DNA of 64,000 nt from an uncultured Wenzhouxiangella sp. (GTDB taxonomy: Bacteria > Pseudomonadota > Gammaproteobacteria > Xanthomonadales > Wenzhouxiangellaceae). The notes beneath the pieces are model-generated. The model saw only the letters and a list, made by a program, of their open reading frames with translations, was not told the origin of the DNA and did no database searches. The translations under genes were made by a program, and so were the position numbers. Position 1 is the first letter of the stretch. Each line of letters starts with the position of its first letter. Shown piece after piece: positions 7,323-17,006 of this stretch. Where the stretch lies: the NCBI GenBank assembly GCA_937876395.1, contig CALEIM010000127.1:32782-96781 (forward strand), read 5' to 3'.

Positions 7323-9395
7323 CTATTCGTCCTTGAGGTATTCGGCCAGCCAGGCGTGCACTTCTTCCCAGAAATGGCGCGCTTCCTTGCCGTTCATGAT
7401 CCAGTGGTTGGCGTCGTGAAACACCAGCAGGCGTGAGGGAACCTGCATGCGCTGCAGATAGGCCCAGGCGGCCAGGGTCTGGTTGAGCGGCACGCGGTAA
7501 TCTTTCTCGCCGATGGTCAGCATCGTCGGGGTGGCAAAGTTCTCAACGTAGCTCGACGGACTCTGGTCGCGCCATACCGTGCTGTCGCCCCAGGGCGGGC
7601 CGTCGTTCATGCGTTCGCGGTGATAGATCACGTCGCTGGTCGCCCATTGACCTTCCAGATCGACCAGGCCGGCGTGGCCGACCAGCACGTCGAAGCGGTC
7701 GCTGGTGGCCAGCAGCCAGTTGACCAGATGACCGCCGTAGCTGGCGCCGCTGGCGGCCAGGCGGTCGGGATCAATGAAGTCGTAGCGGTCGATGGCTGCA
7801 TCCATGGCCTCGATCAGCTCCGCGCCGGGCGTGGCCAGCGGATCGCCCTCGATATTGCGCGAGAATTCGGCGCCGTAGCCGACCGAGCCAGTGTAGTCGG
7901 TCATCAGCACCACATAACCTGCCGAGGCGATCAGGTGCGGGCTCCAGCGCACGTGGTCGGTATCCATCGACGAGCTGAACGGTCCGCCGTGGATGAACAG
8001 CACCAGCGGATAGCGCTGTGACTCGTCGAAGTCTGGCGGCAGGGCCAGCCAGCTATGAATTTCGCGGCCCTTGCTGGAGGTGAACCAGAATTCGCGAAAC
8101 GCCGGACGGTCCAGTCCCGCCACGCGCTCGGCGTTGAACTCGCTCAGCGGCGTGTGGGTACCGTTTTGCGCATCGATACGCACCAGTTCAGCGGGCACCG
8201 ACGAGCTTTCCCATACCGCCAGCAATGCGTCTGCACCGGCCTGGATTGCGCCATAGACGCCGCGGCTGTCGGCGTCGAGCCGTCGCACTTCGCCGCCCTG
8301 GGCCGGCAGAGCAAACAGGCGAACGCGGCCGTGTTCGGCAGCGCTCAGGTAGATGGTGTCGCCGTCGAGACTGAAATCCCAGCTATTGACCGATCGGTCA
8401 AAATCATCGGTAAGCAGCTCAAGCTCGCCAGCAATCGTATCCCCGGCCCACTCGGCCCGGGCCAGTTCGCCGTGGTTGTAGGCCCAGTCGTTGATGGGCG
8501 AATAGCGGCAGTACAGCGCGCTGCCGTCTCTGGAGAAGCGAGCGCTGCTACAGCCGAAATGCTCGCCTTCGGTTACCGCGCGGATGTTGTCACCCGACAG
8601 CGGCAAGCGGTAGAGCTGGCGTTGAACGACTGAGTGAGCTGCCTGGTGGAGATTAATGGTGGCCGTAACGATCAGGGCGTCGCCCTCCGGCGTCCACACC
8701 GCGTTGAGGCCGCCTTCATAGCCTGGCCCGGAGACCAGCTCGCTGCCGAACATCAGGTCACGCACTTCGGCATTGGGTCGGGCATCCTGGACGAACAGGC
8801 GCTTTTGTTTTTGACTGCGCCAGTGGTCCCAGTTGCGCACCGGAAAATAATCGTAGCGCGACGCGTTGATGCCGTCTTCCTTGTCTGCCTTGCTGCGTTC
8901 GGCGTTGGCCTCGCTGCCTTCGGCCTCGGGCCAGACCGTGCTTTCAAAGGCAATCCGGCTGCCGTCAGGACTCCATTTGGGGTTCGATGCGCCGGCAGAA
9001 AAATCGGTGATTCGCTCTGCCTCACCGGGCCCGCTCATGTCGAGCACATAAACTTGAGCCTGCTCGTCGTCGCCACGTTTGGCTGAAAAGGCGATCGCGC
9101 CGCCGTCGGGTCGCCAGTCCACGCCGGATTCTCCCGACCGGGTCGACGTCAGCCGGCGCGGCGCCTCAGAGCCATCGACCGCCACCAGCCACAGATCGGA
9201 TACCGTCTCATCTTTCTCGTAGGACGGCTCGGTGACCGACAGCACGGCCAGCGCACCGTCCGGACTGACCACCGGTGAACCGAGACGTTTCATCTGCCAC
9301 ACGTCTTCGTGGGTGACCGGCCGAAGCTCCTCGGCCAGGGCCTGCGGGGCGCCAATGAGAAGGGCAAAAGTGAAAACGGCGAACTGCTTGATCAT
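7323..9395 (-). CDS. S9 family peptidase (dipeptidyl-peptidase/acylaminoacyl-peptidase type)
   Basis: A 690-aa exported peptidase. A signal peptide (MIKQFAVFTFALLIG..., cleavage after ALA) precedes a beta-propeller with WSPDGSRIAF-type repeats and a C-terminal hydrolase domain. The nucleophile is Ser552 in GASYGGH, the acid lies in GEKDYRVP, and the His in DANHW. It releases short peptides from N-termini in the periplasm or outside, as known for this family. The frame is open to 9428, but the ATG at 9395 has GGAG eight bases upstream and begins the signal peptide. It stands alone on the minus strand, 84 bases downstream of the Wadjet operon. Confidence 0.92.
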   Translation of the reverse strand: MIKQFAVFTFALLIGAPQALAEELRPVTHEDVWQMKRLGSPVVSPDGALAVLSVTEPSYEKDETVSDLWLVAVDGSEAPRRLTSTRSGESGVDWRPDGGAIAFSAKRGDDEQAQVYVLDMSGPGEAERITDFSAGASNPKWSPDGSRIAFESTVWPEAEGSEANAERSKADKEDGINASRYDYFPVRNWDHWRSQKQKRLFVQDARPNAEVRDLMFGSELVSGPGYEGGLNAVWTPEGDALIVTATINLHQAAHSVVQRQLYRLPLSGDNIRAVTEGEHFGCSSARFSRDGSALYCRYSPINDWAYNHGELARAEWAGDTIAGELELLTDDFDRSVNSWDFSLDGDTIYLSAAEHGRVRLFALPAQGGEVRRLDADSRGVYGAIQAGADALLAVWESSSVPAELVRIDAQNGTHTPLSEFNAERVAGLDRPAFREFWFTSSKGREIHSWLALPPDFDESQRYPLVLFIHGGPFSSSMDTDHVRWSPHLIASAGYVVLMTDYTGSVGYGAEFSRNIEGDPLATPGAELIEAMDAAIDRYDFIDPDRLAASGASYGGHLVNWLLATSDRFDVLVGHAGLVDLEGQWATSDVIYHRERMNDGPPWGDSTVWRDQSPSSYVENFATPTMLTIGEKDYRVPLNQTLAAWAYLQRMQVPSRLLVFHDANHWIMNGKEARHFWEEVHAWLAEYLKDE

Positions 9396-9478
9396 GCGCT
9401 GCTCCAAAAATATCAGACCGCCGACCATGATACCGATGTCGGCCGCCTACAACAGGGCTGACCCCGGTCGAAGATGGA

Positions 9479-10690
9479 TCAGCGATCTTGCAGATTACCC
9501 AGGCTGGCAAGAAAGCGCTTCAGCCAGGTAAAGCGCACGTGTTCCTGCTCCAGACGTATACGCGGACCCAGGTGGTCGTCTCGCAGCGCGCGATACAGCG
9601 CCTGTTCGGCCTTGTCGAGCTGGTCGAGCTCACCACTGTAGCGGCGGTCGGCAGGCTCCTGGCCCCACAGGTCGCGATGAGCGTCCAGCGTGGTCCGATC
9701 CATCAGGAATGACCTTGCTTGCGGAAAATAGTGGCGCAGTCGGTTGAGAATGGCGAATCCGTGGGTGTCGATATCGCCCCAGTACCAGCAGTGCAGGCGG
9801 CGCAGCCAGTCGATGTCGGCCAGCCGATCCAGACCATAGCCCAGGCCGAAAATGACAATCGCGCGCGGATGGTCGGGAAAGACCAGGCCGTTTATTTCGT
9901 TTTCGGTGATGAACATCGTGTCGACGGCCAGATCAAGGCCGTTGAACTCTGCGGCCGGAACCGACAGATCGCTGAGGCCGTGAAACCTGAGGGTCGGATC
10001 AAGCATGCGAAAGCGCAGCAGCGCCGGACGGTTTTTGAGGCCGTAACGCTGGTTGAAGCCGCGTGCTCCAATTGCCGTCGGGTCGATAGCCCCCCCAGGA
10101 AGAACGACATCCAGCAGTTCAGACAGCAGACGGCGGCGGTTTTCGATGAACTTCGTGTCCACGCCGGGGATATCGAGCTGGCGCAGAAAAATGCCGGGGC
10201 GCGGGCGCTGCTGAAAATAATGCAGGATGGCAAGCAGACGGGGCCAGTCATCCAGATGGTTCAGGGCCACAAGCGGACGGCGTACCAGCCAGCTTTGCAG
10301 AACGGGAAACTCGGCCAGCAGATCGGCGGCCAGCTCCTCGAAGCGCTGAGCCTGGCGGGTTTTACCGATCAGGCGAAGCGCATCGTCGGCGCTGGGCAAG
10401 ACGATTGCGACCGGCATTCGATTGCGGCCCACGACGCGGTGGTTGATTTCTCGCCACTCGATGGCATAGCCGTGGCCACGCTGTTCGCAGGAGCCTGCCA
10501 GCAGTTCGGCAACCCAAGTGCGTACGGCGTCAAATTGATCGACAAGATCACCTGGCCGGGGTCTACCCAGGCGCAGGCGTAGCGGGAACAGTTGGCTGTC
10601 GGAATCGAGTCGGTCAGCCAACAGCCGACCCGAGTCCCAGAGCCGGCGTGTCTGGTCTATCAGGTCCTTCGGCGTGGTCCAGCGGCTCAC
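9479..10690 (-). CDS. jetD: Wadjet nuclease subunit JetD (DUF3322 + DUF2220, Toprim)
   Basis: A 403-aa protein with an N-terminal DUF3322 arm and a C-terminal DUF2220 Toprim domain. The Toprim residues are visible: the glutamate in TENE (263-265) and the metal-binding DID at 306-308 in WGDIDTHG. In Wadjet, JetD is the nuclease that cuts plasmid DNA once the SMC complex has stalled after extruding a small circle. The start is a GTG whose last three bases overlap the jetC TGA (GTGA at 10690-10687), so translation is coupled. The frame stays open upstream inside jetC, but that extension shows no family similarity. All catalytic residues are present, so it should be active. Confidence 0.92.
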   Translation of the reverse strand: MSRWTTPKDLIDQTRRLWDSGRLLADRLDSDSQLFPLRLRLGRPRPGDLVDQFDAVRTWVAELLAGSCEQRGHGYAIEWREINHRVVGRNRMPVAIVLPSADDALRLIGKTRQAQRFEELAADLLAEFPVLQSWLVRRPLVALNHLDDWPRLLAILHYFQQRPRPGIFLRQLDIPGVDTKFIENRRRLLSELLDVVLPGGAIDPTAIGARGFNQRYGLKNRPALLRFRMLDPTLRFHGLSDLSVPAAEFNGLDLAVDTMFITENEINGLVFPDHPRAIVIFGLGYGLDRLADIDWLRRLHCWYWGDIDTHGFAILNRLRHYFPQARSFLMDRTTLDAHRDLWGQEPADRRYSGELDQLDKAEQALYRALRDDHLGPRIRLEQEHVRFTWLKRFLASLGNLQDR

Positions 10691-13600
10691 GATGCCGGCG
10701 TCGTACTGATTTTGCGCGCGGCTCGTTCGGCCTGGTATTCTTCGATGCTCAGGTTGCGCAGCAGGGATTGCTGGCCGTCGGGATTGTTGACAAAGCCGAC
10801 GCTCGCCACGAAGGGTTCGATGATGTGAATCTTTTGCAGCGGGGTGACGATCAAAAGCTGTAGATTGAGGCGACCGAATAGCTCCAGCCCGTAGCGGGCC
10901 GATTCGTCGGAGCCGCGGCCAAAGGCTTCGTCGATGACCACGAAGCGAAACGAGCTGGAGCGCTTTTCGCCCCACTGAAGGCCGAACTGGTAGGCCAGGC
11001 TGGCGGCCAGCACGGTGTAGGCAAGCTTTTCCTTCTGGCCGCCGGACTTGCCGCCGGAATCGGCGTAATGCTCGTGCTCGCGATCGTCCTCGCGCCAGCG
11101 TTCAGATGCGGAAAATACGAACCAGTTGCGCACATCGGTGACCTTGCGTGTCCAGCGCCGGTCCAGCTCAGCCGAGCCTTCGCGGCCGCGGAACCGGCTG
11201 ATGATGTCGCGCACCTGAAGAAACTTCTGTTCGGAATAGTGATCGTCTCCTGAACCGGTCGTGGTGCCCTCGGTACACGCGCGCAGTTTGCCCTGAAACT
11301 CGCGTACTTCAACATCGCTGGCCGTTTCGGCAAGCAGCCGGATATAACGCCCTTTTTCGTAATCGATCTCGTGCAGTGAGCGGTTGATGATTTCGATGCG
11401 CTCCTGAATCTGTAAGCGTTCACGGTGCAGCAGGGCCTGGAAAGCGGCGATCTCGCGAATGGTGTTTTCGTTCAGCAGCTCCTTGAAGCGCTGCTCGAAA
11501 CGCGGCAGATCGTCGCTGGCCAAAGAATCGAGCAAGCGGCGGTACTCGTCGGCGGCCGCGACGCTGATATCGGCCTCAAGCGCATCTTGCGGCCAGCGGT
11601 GATGAAAGTTCTGCATACCAGTGAGGATGCGATCATTGAGCCGGCCGATAGCGCTGGCCTCGCTGTCGATACGTGCGCCCAGCCAGGCGCGGAATTCGCG
11701 CTGGCGCGCCTCGGCACCGCCGAGCTTGACGGGCTGATCGCCGAGTGCCTGTTCGCGCAAGTTCTCAAGCCGTGCGAACCAGTGCTCACGGGTATCCTTT
11801 TCAAGCTCGTCGATCAGGCCTTCGGCATCCAGCCGGTCTTCGTGCGCCTGGCGAATGCGTTCCTCGGTGGTGCTGAGCTGTTGCTGGCGTCGTTCAAGCT
11901 GCTCTTCGGTTTCCGTACTGTCCTGATCCAGAGCGTCGAGCTGGCCGCGCAGAGTTTTGAGGATGTCTGATTCCTCGCGCAGTTGCCGGTGCTCGGCCTC
12001 CAGTTCGGTAATGCGACTGGCCACTTCGGACCAGTTCAGACGCTCGAAATCTTCGAACATTTCCAGCCGGCTGGCATTGCCCAAACGCTCGCCGAGGGCT
12101 TTGAGCCCGGCCTCCAGTTCGGCAATACCGGCCGCCAATTCCTGTATGCGTTTTTCCAGCCCGCTGCGCTGATCGCTGAGCGCGCGAATCTTGTTCTCGT
12201 TGCTCCAGCCGAGCACATAGCGGGTGCGGTCGTCGATCGCGTGACGGTCGTCTTTTTCGTGGCGGATACCGCCGCTTTTGACCTGGCCGGCGTGGGTGAT
12301 GGCGCGCTGCTCGCGGCGGAAGCGATCCATGTCAGCACAGCAGACGTGATCAAAGCGCCGATTCAGTTCGTGCTCCAGCCAGGCGTAGCAGCCGCTGTCG
12401 GTGCGGATCGCAAGCTTGCGGCTGAGTGCATCCGGATGGGGTCGGTCGGCGCTGGCGCTTTTGGGTTCGCGCAGGCGGTAGTAGACCAGGCGCCCGCGCA
12501 AGCGGGTGGCATCAACCCATTCGGCCACGGCCTGATAGTTCGGATCAGGAATCAGCAGCGACAGGGCAAAGCCGTGCAACAGGCGCTCAATTGCTCCTTC
12601 CCAGTCGCGCTCGTCGGCGTGGACCTGGATCAGCTCGCCGGCGAAGGGCAGTTCGTCGGGTTCGAGCTTGAGCGCTCGACACAGCTCGCCGCGCAGGGCG
12701 AGCATGGCTGCCGGGATGTTGGAGCGGCGCGCCTTGAGCGAAGTCAGCTCGCGCTCGGTTTCACTGTGTTGGTCGCGCAGCTTTTTAAGATCCACGGACT
12801 GTTCGATGCGCTCGTCTTGCTGCCGCGCCTGAAGCGCTTCGGTGCTTTCACGCAGCGTGTGCAGGGCGGCGCGGTTGTCATGGAACAGTTCGGCTGTGCC
12901 GGCGTCGGGCAGTTTCAGTTCGTCGGCCAGCTCGCTGTAGCGTTCAGCCTGGCGTTTGCGTTCGGCCTTTTCGACCCGGCAGCGCTCGATTTCTTCGCCA
13001 ATGCGTTCGAGCCGGCCGCCGCCGTTGTCGGCAATGGCCTGCCGCAGATCGTCTCGCTGCCGGCGCTGCTCGCTGCGACGGGTTTTGAGCTTCCCAACCT
13101 GTCCGGCAAGCTTTTTCTGATCCCGGTTGAGCGATTCGATGCGCTGATCGAGCAGGCTGATCTTGAGGCTGGCAAACCAGGCGCTGAGCGCCTCGCGACA
13201 GCCGCGCAGATCATCAGCCTGGGCGCTGCGCTGTGCATGCTCATCGACATTGGCGACAATGGGAGTCAACGCATCGATCTGGTCGCGAGCCTTGAGCACC
13301 GCCTCGTGGGCGCGGTTGAGGTCGTCGAAATGCCGGATCAGTTCTTCAATGCGTTTTTCGGTGGCGGCCGGCTGCAGCATGTGTTCGCGGACAAATTCGG
13401 TCAGATTGCCCACCGATTTCATGGAGACGGTCTGATTGAACAGTTCCAGGGCCTGATCATTCTTGATGCCGAGCTTGCGCCGCAAGGCCGAGCCGTAGGC
13501 TGGAAAGGCAGTGTGCAGTTCGACGTGATCAAGTGCGCGCAGGCCTCTGCGCAGATCCTTGAGGTCACTGCCGAAGCCTGAAAAATGCTCGCCGATACTC

Positions 13601-14073
13601 AGTGGCCGATCGGCGGTGATGTAAAACCGTTCGGGCTGACCGCGGCTGTCGGTGATCCAGAACACCTGAGCGAGGGTGACGTGGCGGTCAAAGCCCTCGT
13701 TGTAGAAGTGGCCGAGAATGACCGAGTAGCTGTTGTGGTCGCGAAGCGCCACCGGCCGGACCGACAGACCGGCATCACCGCGTTCGGACTTGTAGTGGCC
13801 GAGCACATAAGAGCGCAACGAGCGTTCGCGTGCTTCGGCTCCGGCTGCCTTGTTGTAGGTGATGCGCTGGGCCGGTACCAACAGGGTGGTGACCGCATCC
13901 ACCAGGGTGGACTTGCCCGAGCCGATATCGCCGGTGACCAGGCAGTTGGCGCCGTTCGGGCTGAGCTGCCAGATGTGCCGGTCAAAGGTGCCCCAGTTGA
14001 GCAGATCCAGGCGGTGCAGGCGATAGCCAGCGCGGGCATCGTCGGTGGCAAAATCCAGGGCCAGTCCGTCCAT
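10687..14073 (-). CDS. jetC: Wadjet SMC-like ATPase JetC (MukB/MksB-like)
   Basis: A 1128-aa SMC-type motor. Walker A is GDIGSGKST (48-56), followed by long Glu/Arg/Gln-rich coiled coils with a hinge-like region in the middle. The ABC signature SGGQKEK is near 1010 and Walker B FRFVVIDEAF at 1042-1051. Two head domains held by coiled coils are used in the family to extrude DNA loops with ATP. Here the partners are kleisin JetA and KITE protein JetB. The frame is open to 14127, overlapping jetB; the ATG at 14073 is chosen because it lies seven bases after the jetB stop with AGGA upstream. It belongs to the Wadjet type I operon. Confidence 0.94.
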   Translation of the reverse strand: MDGLALDFATDDARAGYRLHRLDLLNWGTFDRHIWQLSPNGANCLVTGDIGSGKSTLVDAVTTLLVPAQRITYNKAAGAEARERSLRSYVLGHYKSERGDAGLSVRPVALRDHNSYSVILGHFYNEGFDRHVTLAQVFWITDSRGQPERFYITADRPLSIGEHFSGFGSDLKDLRRGLRALDHVELHTAFPAYGSALRRKLGIKNDQALELFNQTVSMKSVGNLTEFVREHMLQPAATEKRIEELIRHFDDLNRAHEAVLKARDQIDALTPIVANVDEHAQRSAQADDLRGCREALSAWFASLKISLLDQRIESLNRDQKKLAGQVGKLKTRRSEQRRQRDDLRQAIADNGGGRLERIGEEIERCRVEKAERKRQAERYSELADELKLPDAGTAELFHDNRAALHTLRESTEALQARQQDERIEQSVDLKKLRDQHSETERELTSLKARRSNIPAAMLALRGELCRALKLEPDELPFAGELIQVHADERDWEGAIERLLHGFALSLLIPDPNYQAVAEWVDATRLRGRLVYYRLREPKSASADRPHPDALSRKLAIRTDSGCYAWLEHELNRRFDHVCCADMDRFRREQRAITHAGQVKSGGIRHEKDDRHAIDDRTRYVLGWSNENKIRALSDQRSGLEKRIQELAAGIAELEAGLKALGERLGNASRLEMFEDFERLNWSEVASRITELEAEHRQLREESDILKTLRGQLDALDQDSTETEEQLERRQQQLSTTEERIRQAHEDRLDAEGLIDELEKDTREHWFARLENLREQALGDQPVKLGGAEARQREFRAWLGARIDSEASAIGRLNDRILTGMQNFHHRWPQDALEADISVAAADEYRRLLDSLASDDLPRFEQRFKELLNENTIREIAAFQALLHRERLQIQERIEIINRSLHEIDYEKGRYIRLLAETASDVEVREFQGKLRACTEGTTTGSGDDHYSEQKFLQVRDIISRFRGREGSAELDRRWTRKVTDVRNWFVFSASERWREDDREHEHYADSGGKSGGQKEKLAYTVLAASLAYQFGLQWGEKRSSSFRFVVIDEAFGRGSDESARYGLELFGRLNLQLLIVTPLQKIHIIEPFVASVGFVNNPDGQQSLLRNLSIEEYQAERAARKISTTPAS

Positions 14074-14080
14074 TATCAGA

Positions 14081-14662
14081 TCAGTCCTGTGACGCGTGTT
14101 CGGCGTATTCGCCGAGGCGCTGATCAAATTCGTTCAGCCACTGGGCATCGACATAGGCTTTCAAGATGCGGCGGACCTCAAACTGGTCGGATTGTCCTTT
14201 GAGCCGGCGCAGAAAGCCCATCTCAATGACCTTGTTGATATCCATGCCCAGCCGGTCGGCCAGTTTGGCTTCGTTGGCCGACTCGGGCAGGAACAGGCGC
14301 ATCAGGTCAAAGATTTCCTCGCGTGACAGCACCAGCCGCAGCTCGCCGCCGGCGTCGTGCTCGGCGAGCTTTTTGCGCAGCAGAACCAACAGCAGACTGA
14401 CCGGGTAGCTCAACTGGCGCCGCGCCATGAGCCTGGGCAGCCCGGTGCCATCCTCGTCATCCGGGCGCTGGCGCAAAAAGGCGTAGCCCTCGGATTCGTC
14501 AACGATCAACTCCAGGCCGAGCACGGCCACATGATCGGAGATTGCGGCCTGAAAATCGAGCAGGTTCTGCCAGTCTTCATGCTTTTGATCGGCATACAGC
14601 ACGCCTTTGAACAGCGCGATCAGCGGCAGGGACAGGCGGGGGTCGGTTGCGGTGTCGGTCAT
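14081..14662 (-). CDS. jetB: Wadjet KITE subunit JetB (DUF4194, MksE-like)
   Basis: A 193-aa DUF4194 protein of winged-helix type, with conserved blocks LIVDESEGYAFLRQ and RRQLSYPVSLLLVLLR. It corresponds to MksE/MukE, the KITE subunit that binds the kleisin JetA and DNA. Its ATG overlaps the jetA stop (ATGA, 14662-14659), and jetC follows seven bases after its own stop, a stoichiometry-coupling layout. Length fits the family. There are no catalytic residues to check. Confidence 0.92.
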   Translation of the reverse strand: MTDTATDPRLSLPLIALFKGVLYADQKHEDWQNLLDFQAAISDHVAVLGLELIVDESEGYAFLRQRPDDEDGTGLPRLMARRQLSYPVSLLLVLLRKKLAEHDAGGELRLVLSREEIFDLMRLFLPESANEAKLADRLGMDINKVIEMGFLRRLKGQSDQFEVRRILKAYVDAQWLNEFDQRLGEYAEHASQD

Positions 14663-16095
14663 CTTGAGAATAATACCAGCGGTATCTGCGCCTGGCGCTG
14701 ACGGCCCGGTTCCGCGGCCCAGCTCACAGTCTGGGTTTTTCGTTCGTCAATGATTCCACCGGTACTTTCGGCGGCGATAGCGAGGTAGGTAACCAGCTCG
14801 GCCAGACCCTGTTCAAGTGGCTGGATGTCAATCAGTTCAGCGAGGCTGATCTGATCGCGATCCTGCAAGGCCCGGCGGATGCCGCTTTCCAGTGCGCGGC
14901 GATCGACGTGTACCTGCTCGAACAGGGCCTCGGTGTCGATCAAGCGGTCGTCGGCAAGCCTTGCATCGGCCTGGATATCGGGGCGCAGCGGCGGGCTAAA
15001 CAACGGACGGTCCATCACCAGATCGATTTCAGGGATGGGCATGTCCAGGCTCATCTTGAGCTGGCGCGGCGCTTCGTCGCGCACCGCAACACCTTTGCGC
15101 TCCAGGTCACGGATCAGTTCCATGATGCGCCGGTTTTCCAGCCACACCTGATCATCGAGAAAACGGCGTAACTGTTCGGACAGCCGGGCGACGGTGCGCT
15201 GGGTGACTTCGCCGGCCTCAAGCCAGTCGAAGTGAATCCGTTTGAGGCGGCGGTCGGGTTTGAGTTCCAGCACTGCGTCGAGCGCGAAAGTTTTCTCCAG
15301 CAGCTCGCTGAGCTCATCCTGGCGCGTCGAGGACATCAAGAAATCCCAGAAGGCGCCAAAGCTGCGGCCCTGATCGGAGTCGGCGATGGTGTCGTGTTCA
15401 CCAAAAACCTCTTCGAGCACCTCGCCCTTGCCGCCTTCGAACCAGGTGATGCGCTCACGTACCTGACGATCAAGCTGGCGGAAATTGTGCTCGACTTGAC
15501 GGAAATCGGCCAGCAGGGTGCGCGCCGTATCGGTCATTTGCAAAAAGCGTTCCCGGAGGCGAGTGTCGTCCATCAGCGCCAGATCGCCGTCGGTGATCCG
15601 GGCGATTTCCGCGTCGATGGCGGCTCGCCGTTCCTCCAGCTCGGCAATTCTTGCGGCCGGATCGGTTTCCGTACCGCTGACGATCTGGCGCAGCAGATCG
15701 AAAATCGTCATCAGGCGGGATTCTGCGCCAATGAACTGTGGCTGCTCCAGGGCAACCACCCAGTGGATGGCACTTTCGGCCGCCGGGGTCAGATCGTAAT
15801 GGGCTTCGTCGCCGTCGGTGCTGTAGTAGCGACGCAGCCAGGCGCGCTGGTCGTCAGCCCAATCCTTGAGATAGGCCAGAGCCGGGCGCGGGAAGCGCTC
15901 GTCTCCATGCACTTCGCGGATCCCGGCCAGGTGGTCATCGAGCTGGCTGATGAGCTCACTCTCAGTGATCGCGCGAACGTTCGGCTCGATAAAGCAGCGG
16001 TGCAGGAAGCTGACCAGCATGGGCGCGTGATCGGCCAGCAGCAGTCGCCAGCCGCCGTGGGCTTCGCGCAGATTGCTCAGGTTGTCGAAGTCCAT
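14659..16095 (-). CDS. jetA: Wadjet kleisin subunit JetA (DUF3375, MksF-like)
   Basis: A 478-aa DUF3375 protein, first gene of the operon. The family corresponds to the kleisin MksF/MukF: an N-terminal winged-helix dimerisation part (residues 1-120, with WRLLLADHAPMLVSFLHRCF), a helical/coiled middle and a C-terminal winged helix that bridges the JetC heads. It begins at the ATG at 16095, with a TAGAAT -10 element ending seven bases upstream and no Shine-Dalgarno sequence, so the mRNA may be leaderless. Family identification rests on motif resemblance and on the perfect jetA-B-C-D gene order. Confidence 0.92.
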   Translation of the reverse strand: MDFDNLSNLREAHGGWRLLLADHAPMLVSFLHRCFIEPNVRAITESELISQLDDHLAGIREVHGDERFPRPALAYLKDWADDQRAWLRRYYSTDGDEAHYDLTPAAESAIHWVVALEQPQFIGAESRLMTIFDLLRQIVSGTETDPAARIAELEERRAAIDAEIARITDGDLALMDDTRLRERFLQMTDTARTLLADFRQVEHNFRQLDRQVRERITWFEGGKGEVLEEVFGEHDTIADSDQGRSFGAFWDFLMSSTRQDELSELLEKTFALDAVLELKPDRRLKRIHFDWLEAGEVTQRTVARLSEQLRRFLDDQVWLENRRIMELIRDLERKGVAVRDEAPRQLKMSLDMPIPEIDLVMDRPLFSPPLRPDIQADARLADDRLIDTEALFEQVHVDRRALESGIRRALQDRDQISLAELIDIQPLEQGLAELVTYLAIAAESTGGIIDERKTQTVSWAAEPGRQRQAQIPLVLFSR

Positions 16096-16102
16096 GGAGC
16101 GG

Positions 16103-16108
16103 ATTCTA
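16103..16108 (-). promoter_or_regulatory. -10 element of the Wadjet operon (TAGAAT)
   Basis: Minus-strand TAGAAT ends seven bases before the jetA ATG. No -35 hexamer is recognisable 16-18 bases upstream. If it is used, transcription starts at or next to the A of ATG. Confidence 0.45.
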
Positions 16109-16229
16109 CCCGTCCGCAGGCCAGCCGCGACGCAATCCGGCTGAAGTGCGGGTCGGAATATGGACCCGTCGGGACCGCCGGGTCATGGCTGTGGAAGCCA
16201 GCGAGTGCGGCGCGGGCGCCGCATCAGCT

Positions 16230-16631
16230 TCAGGGTTTTTTGAGTTCGTCGCGGATTTCGCGCAGCACCACCAGCTCATCGCTGGGCGGGGCCGGTTCTT
16301 CCGGCTTGGCTGCTTCCTTGCGCTTGAGGCTGTTGATGACCTTCACCGCCACGAAGATTGCCAGGGCAATGATCAGAAAATCGACCAGGTTCTGGAAGAA
16401 TGCCCCATAGGAGAGCGTGACCGCTTCGGCCTCATCGCTGGCCTGCTTGAGCACCACGGCCAGGTCGGAAAAGTCGACCCCGCCAATGGCGATGCCGATG
16501 GGCGGCATGATGATGTCATTGACCAGCGATTGCACGACCCGGCCAAAGGCGGCGCCAATGATAATACCGACAGCCATATCGACCATATTGCCCTTCACGG
16601 CAAACTCACGAAACTCCTGCAGCATCTTCAT
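16230..16631 (-). CDS. mscL: large-conductance mechanosensitive channel MscL
   Basis: A 133-aa inner-membrane channel that opens under membrane tension to release solutes during osmotic downshock. It shows the conserved N-terminal amphipathic helix ([13 protein letters not shown]) and the first pore-lining helix [18 protein letters not shown] periplasmic loop, the second helix ending [13 protein letters not shown], and a charged C-terminal bundle with [16 protein letters not shown] follow. AGGAGG seven bases upstream fixes the ATG at 16631 rather than the longer open frame. It is transcribed on its own, just upstream of the Wadjet operon on the same strand. Confidence 0.97.
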   Translation of the reverse strand: MKMLQEFREFAVKGNMVDMAVGIIIGAAFGRVVQSLVNDIIMPPIGIAIGGVDFSDLAVVLKQASDEAEAVTLSYGAFFQNLVDFLIIALAIFVAVKVINSLKRKEAAKPEEPAPPSDELVVLREIRDELKKP

Positions 16632-16787
16632 TGAATACCCTCCTGATGAACGTAGATGAACATCCGCAGCTCCGTTAGTCTGGCCCGCGGACTTTTGAAG
16701 TATATACGCAGACGGGCTGACCACTGTTTTACTGTGCGTCGAAAATGGTATCGTCCGCTCTTGAACCCGGCAACAGGAGTGCGAAAC

Positions 16788-17006
16788 ATGGAACGCGAGG
16801 AACTGGTCAATGCATTGTTCAAGGAAGTTGATACCAATGGGGATGGCGTGCTCTCGCGCGGCGAGTTCATTGAACTGGTGCGCTGCCTGACCGGTGAACA
16901 CGGCATGGGCGTGAGCGCGAAGATTTTTGACCAGTTCGACACGAATCAGGATGGCGTCATCTCGCGCGACGAAGCGCTGGAAATGGTCATCCAGTACGCG
17001 CTTTGA
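16788..17006 (+). CDS. two-EF-hand calcium-binding protein
   Basis: A 72-aa cytosolic protein consisting of one EF-hand pair. The loops [13 protein letters not shown] and [13 protein letters not shown] both carry the canonical Ca-coordinating positions (the second ends in E one step on). No signal peptide is present, so it would sense or buffer intracellular calcium. AGGAG eight bases upstream supports the ATG. It is divergent from mscL and 35 bases upstream of the MtfA-like peptidase, which might be cotranscribed. Partner unknown. Confidence 0.82.
   Translation: MEREELVNALFKEVDTNGDGVLSRGEFIELVRCLTGEHGMGVSAKIFDQFDTNQDGVISRDEALEMVIQYAL

Noticed and set aside
11983..13581. 532-codon open frame on the plus strand
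   Set aside because: It lies wholly antisense to the jetC coiled coils, and the minus frame has clear SMC motifs.
9479..16095. Wadjet operon as part of a mobile island
   Set aside because: No flanking direct repeats, integrase or clear GC shift could be seen at its edges.
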